Positions 56,801-64,000 of a DNA stretch of 64,000 nucleotides are shown here, piece by piece. The stretch spans positions 6,949,001-7,013,000 of the forward strand of contig NC_092673.1 in the NCBI RefSeq assembly GCF_964355755.1. Reading direction: 5' to 3'. The position numbers and the translations under genes were made by a program. Under the pieces are notes generated by a model. That model saw only the letters and a program-made list of their open reading frames with translations, was not told where the DNA came from and ran no database searches. How positions within the stretch are numbered: position 1 is the stretch's first letter; the number at the start of each line of letters is the position of its first letter. This DNA is from Antedon mediterranea (lineage: Eukaryota > Echinodermata > Crinoidea > Comatulida > Antedonidae).

Positions 56801-59800
56801 GGAGAGTGAATAAGAGTAGAAAACAATGAAGGTAGCTTGGTAAAGATATAAACAATTTTGGAATGGAACTAAAAAAGCTAAAATGGTGGTTAATATTGAA
56901 ACTTAAATTTTGGTAGTCAATGGAATAATTTTACCGATCTGGGAGTATGTTCCTAATGTTAAGTCCAAAAGGTTTTGTGGTTTTAAGTAGTAATTCCCAG
57001 TGGTTTTCTTTGTCTTTGCGAGTTTTGTCGCTCCATTTGACATCGTGGTCTATTGCAATAACTCTGAAATTTGCAATCGAGTGACCAGCTGAATTAAAAT
57101 GTTCGGCTACAGGTTGATCAAGCTTTAATGTTTTGATAGCTGATCTATGTTGAGTCATTCTCATACGGAGAGTGTTTTTTGTTTCTCCGACGTACTGTTT
57201 GCCACAAATATTACAGTATATGAGATAAATGACGTTTTTGGTTAGACAATTAATTGATTGTCTTATCCGAAAAATGCGGCCAGTTTGGTTACTCTCAAAT
57301 GTTTCAGTAGAATCAACCAATGAACAAGTTTTGCCAGATTTGCCGCAAAGGTGACTGCCCAAATTTTGGCTGTCATGAGAGTTAATTTCACTCTTAAATT
57401 TGGATCTGACTAATATATCACGAAGGTTGGGAGGTCTACGAAATGCAATAATGGGTGGTTCCGGAAAAACAGTCCTGAGACGTTCTGTGGACTGTAGAAT
57501 GGGCATATGTTTCTCAATAATAGCCCGTAATGGAGGCAACCTAGGGTGGTAGGTTGTGACCAATGGCACTCTGGTCGATTTTTTTGGCTGACGTGGTTTG
57601 TACGTCAGTGTTTGACATCGAGGAATATCTTTTGCTTTCTTTATAGCAGTTTCGATGTATTCCTTCTTGTAATTTCTATTCCGGAGATGTCCGGTTAGTT
57701 CTTCGGTACGATTCTGAAAATCTAAATCTGAAGAACAGATACGTCTGATACCGTAATGCTTGACTGTACGGTATGTTTTTAGTACAGTGTTGGGGGTGAC
57801 AACTGCTAGGGAGCAGGTACATATTTTTATCCGTGGGTTTACGGAATAGGTCAGTTTTGAGTGTACCATTTTCTATGGTCACTATAGTGTCCAAAAAATC
57901 AACGCTACTAGTGGATTTGGTAGCTGTAAATTTGATAGTTATTATTATAATTATACAAATAAACTTTATACTGACCCTCTCAACATTATTATATACAAAT
58001 AAACTTTATACTGACAGTTCCCTCTCAACGTTTGTATTAATTATTAATTAATAATTATCAATAATATAAACGTCGTAGTGGTGTATCGTGACATGTACTT
58101 TAATATTTCAATCGATTATGACATTGACAGTTTTAACAAAGTATTAAATCGCAAATGTTTTACTGTATTTAGAGGTATATTATTTATAGGCCTATAAAAC
58201 ATGAACAAAATATTTCGTTACTGAGTGGATAAAGAATATATTTAAAAAATTTTCCTCTTTGTACCTATCCGCTTTCCCATCCCTCAAACCTAATGTTACA
58301 TACAAAACACAAATTGGGTTTCTTTAAATGAGTCCAAATCAAAAATTTGGACTCATTTTGTGATAAGTTTCTCCTTCGGAAGTAATTCCCAGGGTGCTAA
58401 TTTTAGTTGAATACATAAATCATCGTGTCTATTTATTCGTTTCTGTAAACGACAATGTATTATATAATAGTACATTTGAAATCGCCAGTTTTGTTACGCT
58501 GAAATTACTGTGTATTCGAGAACCATCTGTGGGCACGACCTAGATGGTACGCGAGCGAAGCAAGCGTACCATCTAGTACACTAAAATAACTGTATACATA
58601 CTACATACAGTGCAGAATAGGTGGAAATAACGGAATCCGCCTTTAATTCCAAATTTTAACATGATGACGTCATCATAATGAAACGCATAGATAGCATTTT
58701 TAGAAGGAAATTATCTGAGCAACAACATATTAACGTGTTAAAGGAATTTGGATACGTATAATATGGATGCATGAACTATGACGCAAAATATGAAAATACG
58801 ACTTTTAGTTTTATAATTTAACAGGCCATATGACGACGTCACAACATCCAAGTGTTTCACGCTTTTGATTATGATGACGTTATTAAAAATGTTAAAAATG
58901 GTAAATCATGCGAAAGATAATTGATTGACCTAGAAAATATCAAAATATGGGAGGAAAATGGAATACGGATAAGTGGAGATGCGCTCTATTAAATGTGATG
59001 AGCTATGACGAAAGAGACAAAAGTCCTATATTTTATATTCGAGTGGCCATACGATGATGTCACAATGTCCGGTTAGCCATATTGATGCATGATCCAATAT
59101 CTACAACTCATTTACTTCCACAGAATATGTAATAAAAATAATCTTCACCATGTGGTTTAGAAACATGACTGTTAAAATAAATGCATACTTTTGACGAATT
59201 TTTGAACTTTTTCATCAAAAACGCGCGCGAATTGTCCAATTCGAAGTGCTCGAATGACGTGATTCGAAATCGAAATTGTTTACAAGTTGGTATAATTACT
59301 ATAAAAGACATAATTCACGCGGAAAAACATGTTTTTACCGCTAATTTGCGCTCGCGTTGAAATTCTTACATGCTAAAAATGACATGAAACGCATAGAAAT
59401 TGATTCTCATTTTAAATTTGTAAACGCGCGTGCGGGCGTAACTTTTTGTGAAACATGGTATTCTTTTTCCACAAAAAGTTATCGCATGTTTTAAATTACA
59501 CTTTGTTTCAATTAAAATTGTTATATGGTTGTCGATCTATGTTAAATACGCAAGATTCATAAAATCGCGCGTAACTAACGCTGCGCGACTTTAAAGTCAT
59601 ATAACGAAGTTTCTTGCACAGGTCAATCTTATGACAAAGTTATACAATCTTATTAGAGAGAGGGAAAAAAGAAGAATATAGAAAAAAAAGACGGGCATCA
59701 TCTTATATTGATTGTAAGGTTCGGAAACAAAAAGATAGTACATTGTTCACTGTTTCCTGGTAGAATGCAGAATACACAAATCAGTAAACAGGTGTATAGT

Positions 59801-60528
59801 GTGCAGAGGTACATTATAGGCCTACAGTATTTAGAAAGATAAAGTTAATAAATAGACATACTGTGTTCTTCTTTATATTTCAGGGTCTCTGTTTTTAAAT
59901 TTAAAACAAGACATTTTAAAAAGAAATTTGCAAAGTCATCACAAATAATATTAGTGTTCACTGAAAATGAATGTTTGAAAAACATGCAGTCACAGAAAAG
60001 AAACATATTTATTAATTGTTAATATACATCTGTATGCTTGTCCTTGTTTTTTTTCTGTAAATATATTGAAGTAATAGACTTTTATTATTTTATTTATGAA
60101 CATTATTATGTCAGTTATTTTCCGTCTGGTATAGGACATAATACTGCATTTCATAATCGTAGATAGTCATGTCTTGTCTTATTTTAATGTTATCCGACTG
60201 AAGCTTACTAATAATATGATAGTGTTCATTTGATATTCTTATGCATCTTTTTCTTATGGTTTTGTTTTTCTAATCAATTGCACAGAGGACTTTGTCCTAA
60301 TAACTGATAAGGATGAAGATGTCATTTTCAAATCGACTATACCAGAAGGGATTTGTCAGCAAAATCTTGAATTTTCTCCCATCCGTAATATAAACACAGC
60401 GTGGGGTGTATCTGTAGCGTATGACCCCATAGACGACCGTGTGTATTGGACGGATATATCGGGTGATGAAGGCATATATCGATCATATCTGGACGGAACA
60501 AATATAGAAAGAATTGTCACTGCTGACG
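53856..60528 (+). CDS. Gene D: third YWTD-family gene, first two exons
   Basis: Exon 1, 53856-53952, signal peptide (LYYCTIFFIIYTCYS) with CAG|GTAAGT in phase 1. Exon 2, 60286-60528, a propeller exon: EDFVLITDKDEDVIFKSTIP and DRVYWTDISGDEGIYRSYLD, donor G|GTGAG in phase 1, exactly as in A and B. The following intron resembles intron 2 of gene A up to about 61118 and again at 63160-63200. No exon 3 appears before the window ends, so the gene either continues beyond 64000 or is a partial copy. Intron 1 (6.3 kb) holds two Helitron-like copies and a Penelope-like element. Confidence 0.65.
54167..54449. repeat. 139-bp tandem duplication, possibly tRNA-SINE-derived
   Basis: AACAAAATACAATACNAACT starts two units, at 54167 and 54306. 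On the minus strand a weak tRNA-like pattern is visible (GTAGCGTTTGCCTGGCTGAT, then GAGTTCAAATC as a B-box-like word), suggesting decayed tRNA-derived SINE units. Confidence 0.45.
54488..55778 (+). mobile_element. Helitron-like element, copy 1 of a tandem pair
   Basis: It starts CTATATATAAATTTACGTAA and ends in a 13-bp-stem hairpin (CTAGATGGTACGC/GCGTGCCATCTAG, 55742-55778) finishing in CTAG. A 3' hairpin with a CTRR end and no target duplication is a Helitron-type sign; tandem copies are described for Helentrons. No Rep/helicase frame, so non-autonomous. Also contains a short internal hairpin GCGAAGAGGCTTCGC-like at about 54757. Confidence 0.65.
56545..57945 (-). mobile_element. Penelope-like element (PLE-3), 5'-truncated
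   Basis: Minus-strand RT end plus GIY-YIG domain and a 3' region whose homologue is the solo copy at 29790-29985. The hammerhead-like motif lies at 56689-56653: CTGATGA, extra A, GGGC/GCCC stem, GAAAG. The sequence stops in mid-RT at about 57945. Confidence 0.78.
56931..57941 (-). pseudogene. PLE-3 RT remnant + GIY-YIG endonuclease
   Basis: 57941-57680 (one frame) carries the end of RT: VDFLDTIVTIENGTLKTDLF and RKPTDKNMYLLPSSCHP. The next frame, 57869-56931, carries the connection, RRPPNLRDILVRSKF, a Cys region (HLCGKSGKTCSLVDS) and the GIY-YIG core (NVIYLIYCNICGKQYVGETK, LRMRMTQHRSAI, PVAEHFNSAGHS, HWELLLKTTKPFGLN). A frameshift near 57790-57820 joins them. The endonuclease is otherwise whole. 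Branch probably Penelope/Poseidon-like, by flavour only. Confidence 0.78.
58580..60285. other. Rest of intron 1 of gene D; CGCG-rich repeat at about 59215-59600
   Basis: No gene. 59215-59600 (AACGCGCGCG, AATTCGAAGTGCTCGAATGA, CGCGCGTAACTAACG) resembles the middle of the long GACC element at about 1840-2250 (TTTCGACGTGCTCGTATAAC). Three GATGACGTCATC- or ACGTCACAA-type words lie at 58670-59060. Confidence 0.4.
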
Positions 60529-61117
60529 GTGAGAATAGAAGTATAAATATTAATATACTGGTATCCCTCCAAATAAAGACCACTTTTATGACCAGCGTTT
60601 CAATGGTCCAATTAGTGTATCTGGTCTTTAATTAGAATCAATCCTATCAAAGTTCGGAACAGAGGTGATCCTTAAAATACTTTATTCGTCAGAGCGTTTA
60701 TCTTGTTCCACGAACTATGATGGTAAATGTATTCAGGTTGTGCGTGTATGTAAGTTGTAATCATGTTTGTGTGAAGTATTTGTCTGGTTTTCAATGACTG
60801 TTCTACCTACACATGCATTGATTATAAAAGTTTATTGGTCTTTAATTGGAGGGAAAATTTGAAGAGAAATGGTCAATTGGTTCCACTCAAACCGTGGTCT
60901 TATGTTCAAATTAATGGGAATTTTTAACTGGAGATAGCAGCTAATGGTAAAAGATAGATCGTTCGGAACCGCAGTGCAACGGTCTTTAAGTGGAGAGAGT
61001 CTTTAATTGGAGGGAGACCTGTATTACTTGTTCTCTCGTCTACCTTATGTTCATTTTTGTTGTATATGTCTAAGAATATTTCTTCTTAGGCCTAATTCGT
61101 GGCAGTTTAAAAACCTT

Positions 61118-63155
61118 CGCAGAGTGTTGACAAAGTGCGAGGCAGCAAGGCACGCGAGGCCCGCGAGGCACGCCAAATATTTGTGCGAGGCACCACTTTA
61201 ACATTTCCAAAAGTGCGAGGCATGCGGGGCATATAGTTTACAATTTCAAAAAGGTGCGAGGCATATCTTAACGTGCTATTATGCTATATTATAGGCCTAA
61301 TAATCAATCGATACAAGCGTATCTAAATAGATTCGTGTATACACTCATCATGTTGTTTATTTTTATGTAACGATTGTTTTTTCATTCAAGTCATATCGTA
61401 TCAAATTTTACTATTACAAAAGTGCCCAAACTACGGTTCAAAAATCTGAACGACAGTCTTCAACTTTCGATAAACAATAATTGTTATAGCGACACACTCA
61501 TCAAATGACTGCCATGTTTGTTGGCATTTCGAGCGTGTTCACTTTACAATTAATTTAACATGTCTCTCGAACATAGCAGAGTGAAAATAATATTTTGTCA
61601 CACCCCTGCGCCTCGATCCGGTAGACCCGAGATTCTGCCCTTAGCTCAGAGGATTCGGCCTTGTGGCGCATTCCCCTCCTATAGCACGTGGTTTCAGGAG
61701 CAACGCACAGACTTCTCTCTGAGCGGCGTACCAAAGACATTTTTTACATTCCATTCTCTAGGAAATCAACACGTGTACCTCTCTCGCAAATAAGGTGAAC
61801 AGCGATTGCCAGGACAAGTTCAATAACTGGCGGTGAATAAAAGGTAACTGATATGCCGATCAAATAACATGCCGCAAAGAAAAAAATTGCGAGAGAATTC
61901 TGGAGCGCGTGTGAAAAAAGACTTACGTCCGACAATTGTAATACTAGGCCTAAAATTAAACTTTAGCTAATATGCTTAGCCCTAACCTAGATAAGAGGCC
62001 TATGTAGAAAATAATTTAATCAATTTTGATTTAATAATATTTGGTGTAATATTTAATAATGATACACTATTCCTGTTTCAGTAAGCTAGGTATATTACGA
62101 ACGATTTTTATTTATTGTTGTCCATGTACGTACTAATAAACCTGGCACTAGTTTCCTTCGCTTGTATTTTTACTCCAAATTTGATAACTAACTTTATCGT
62201 GTGAATACCACACCTTAGAAGTATACCTCATGAGTATTTTAATGAAAGAATCACATAAAAAGTAACAAATAAATCCTTAAATTAATGATTTTACAGGCGT
62301 GTTTCTCGCACACTGTTCGCGAATTTCACTTATTCAATGTTCAATATTTTTGTTTCTATGGAGCGCCAAAAGAGCAACGATAATAGAGGACTAAAACTCA
62401 GTGGAATGCGTCAATTTCTCATGCATTTATTGGTGAAAAACACGTTTCATTTCAATATATTTGTTAATTTGTCAATAAAAATGTTGTAATATGTTACTGC
62501 TGATACTGTTTTGTTTTCAAAGAATAATAATCGATCCTAAATCAACATCACTACCTAGTCTAGACCTAGGACATCCTACTAAGGATATTCTGATGAATTT
62601 TTCTATGTTATTCTTTAAAAGGTTAACGAAACCGTGTACATTATCAACAGTAACATTTTTCCTTACTGACAGTGACAAAATCTATTGAAATTGTACTTGA
62701 TTTTCACCAAATAATGCGTTAAATATAAATGGATTCCACAGAGTTTTTAGCCCTCTAATTAATTTTGCTCTTTTGGCGTTCCATAGAAACCAAAATATTG
62801 AACATTGAGTGTGCGAAATGCGAGAAAAACAACGTCTGTAAAATCACCAATTTAATGGATTTATTGTTACTTTTATGTGATTTTTTTCTTCATTAAAGTA
62901 GGCCTACTAATTCTAAGCTGTGGTATTCAGGATAAAGTTGGTTAAAATACAAGGCAGATGCAAAAGGAAACTAGCCTAGCGGGCCTCGGCCTAGGCTACT
63001 TCAATTTCGGTGATTTCCTGCCTTGCAATTTTGAGAAATGATAAAATGATGCCTCGCATTTTTTGATGATGGTAAAACGATGCCTCGCATAAATTTCTGA
63101 CTTGCCTCGCATGCCTTCCCTACCTCGCGTGCCTCGCTGCCTCGCACTTTGTTAC
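61118..63155. mobile_element. 2-kb element with TGCGAGGCA-rich inverted ends
   Basis: Left end ACAAAGTGCGAGGCAGCAAG, right end CTGCCTCGCACTTTGTTA, each continued by scattered TGCGAGGCA or TGCCTCGCA words for about 140-160 bp. A second inverted pair lies inside (about 62150-62400 against 62755-62990, with TTGTTTCTATGGAGCGCCAA facing TTGGCGTTCCATAGAAACCA). It interrupts the gene D intron relative to gene A. No transposase; the open frame at 61560-61793 looks spurious. Confidence 0.65.
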
Positions 63156-63266
63156 TACCCCACACAATGTCTTGTTCGGCCTCGTATAATCCGTAATATA
63201 AGGCCAAAAAAAAAAAATTGTGTTGGCCACGTTTTTGGTAAATCCCAAAAATGAGTAGGTCGGTAG

Positions 63267-63297
63267 GAAAAGTTTTTTTTTTTTTTTTTTTTTTTTT
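63267..63297. repeat. Poly-T tract
   Basis: About 30 uninterrupted T, possibly the reversed A-tail of a retrocopy or SINE. Confidence 0.8.
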
Positions 63298-63496
63298 CCA
63301 GACCAAAAATATGTTGCCGCCAAAATAATAAATAATTTACACAAATGATACAAAAAGACTTTTTAAACACTTTTCATAGCACCATATGCTCATGCTAGCT
63401 ATAATAGACACGTTTCGCGCTCGCGAGGTCACCGTCAGTTTGACCTTTTAGTGGGTATACAATGGTAAACAAACACAGCGAGAGGTATGTTAAAGC

Positions 63497-63570
63497 ATGG
63501 GAGAACTCAGACTGAGAGATGATCATCTTAAAAAGCAATCGTCAAAACTAGCCTTTGATGGAATGGCATG
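63497..63570 (+). CDS. Possible first coding exon of an unknown gene
   Basis: The ATG at 63497 opens MGELRLRDDHLKKQSSKLAF and runs to an ATG|GTAAGG donor at 63570 (phase 2). It is preceded by CpG-rich DNA (CGCGCTCGCGAGGTCACCG). Family not recognised, and no matching acceptor found with certainty before the window ends. An open plus-strand stretch from about 63770 to 64000 (FHVLCDVLRRLNRHPSLLGL, SWTYLSLKNFQDFAPLSFGA) has a protein-like composition and may be a later exon. Confidence 0.25.
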
Positions 63571-64000
63571 GTAAGGATGTTATTTATTTTCTAAACTTAT
63601 GTTTTATATTCACTGTAGAATTATTTGGGCATTTGGTTCGGAATCATCGACTTTATTTATGTATTGTCATTTTTGGTTTGACACATCATATAATATATTA
63701 CGGTGCATTTAATACATGTTAACTGTTGATTTTATTTACAAATGTTTCGTAAATATATTAATTATTATCTTTCATTCTTCTTCATGCTCCTATTGCATCT
63801 TCCATGTATTATGTGATGTTCTTCGGCGCTTAAACAGACACCCAAGCCTCCTAGGCCTAGTAGACGAAGTACCGCATCAGGCAACGCCACCGGGCGGGCG
63901 GAGAGACACGAGCACATCGTGGACGTACCTTTCCTTGAAAAATTTCCAAGATTTTGCGCCACTATCCTTCGGAGCCGACGCAAACCACTCAGCAAGTGTT

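Larger units (their letters stand above)
55780..58576 (+). mobile_element. Helitron-like element, copy 2, holding PLE-3
   Basis: It begins one base after copy 1 with the same start and ends in a perfect hairpin (58540-58552 with 58564-58576) finishing CTAG. A Penelope-like element (56545-57945) splits it. Confidence 0.68.

Noticed and set aside
61555-61935. Overlapping short frames on both strands near 61.6-61.9 kb
   Set aside because: They sit within a repeat element, have no domain, and no frame is favoured.

Overview
This is a eukaryotic window. Host genes are split by GT-AG introns, coding density is low, the sequence is AT-rich, and most of the DNA is repeats. No prokaryotic signature (operons, Shine-Dalgarno sites, CRISPR) was seen. 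The repeat content (Penelope-like elements, a Ngaro/PAT-type tyrosine-recombinase retrotransposon, Tx1/L1-like and L2/CR1-like LINEs, a 5S rRNA+tRNA composite SINE, foldback elements) fits a marine invertebrate, perhaps a non-vertebrate deuterostome. I cannot name the species.

Host genes, all on the + strand. The centrepiece is a tandem family of secreted proteins. Two copies can be modelled completely, each with nine exons and consistent intron phases: gene A (22231-29536, about 893 aa) and gene B (35822-48695, about 1473 aa). Each encodes a signal peptide, an LDL-receptor-type YWTD beta-propeller over exons 2-5, one giant exon of an 8-residue Thr/Asp repeat, and a C-terminal Cys-rich PAN/Apple-like exon. 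Gene D (53856-60528) keeps only the signal-peptide exon and the first propeller exon in the window. Gene C (16314-18879) is a smaller relative in layout: signal peptide, a 12-residue Ser/Thr repeat and a Cys-rich end, with a 5-nt frameshifting insertion. A small secreted coiled-coil reading frame (53023-53487) has a 1-nt frameshift. A and B lie in a tandem segmental duplication starting near 21005 and near 34268; B has grown by transposon insertion and by expansion of its Thr/Asp exon.

Mobile DNA by region. 1-735: LINE 3' end. 1628-2425: long copy of an element with GACC/GACA repeats. 2841-5580: tandem tRNA-bearing cassettes, one split by a 2,008-bp foldback element with a clean 5-bp target duplication. 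5577-7637: Penelope-like element with a canonical hammerhead motif. 8334-15991 (minus strand): nearly complete Ngaro-type element with the A1-ORFs-B1-A2-B2 layout, carrying SGNH hydrolase, Gag, RT, RNase H and tyrosine recombinase, broken only by a 1,314-bp inverted-repeat insertion. 19634-20649: a MITE inserted inverted into another copy of itself. 29790-34245: Penelope fragments, a third tRNA cassette and tandem repeats. Introns of gene B: Helitron-like fragment, LINE ORF1 piece, MITEs, and an inverted-duplicated Penelope element with a 15-bp target duplication. 49089-52700: Tx1/L1-like LINE. 54488-58576: two Helitron-like copies head to tail, the second holding another Penelope element. 61118-63155: a large element with TGCGAGGCA-rich inverted ends.

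No function is demonstrated here. The host proteins look secreted and mucin-like, plausible for a mucus, adhesive or matrix role, but that is inference. Exon models rest on reading splice sites, frame and paralogue conservation by eye.
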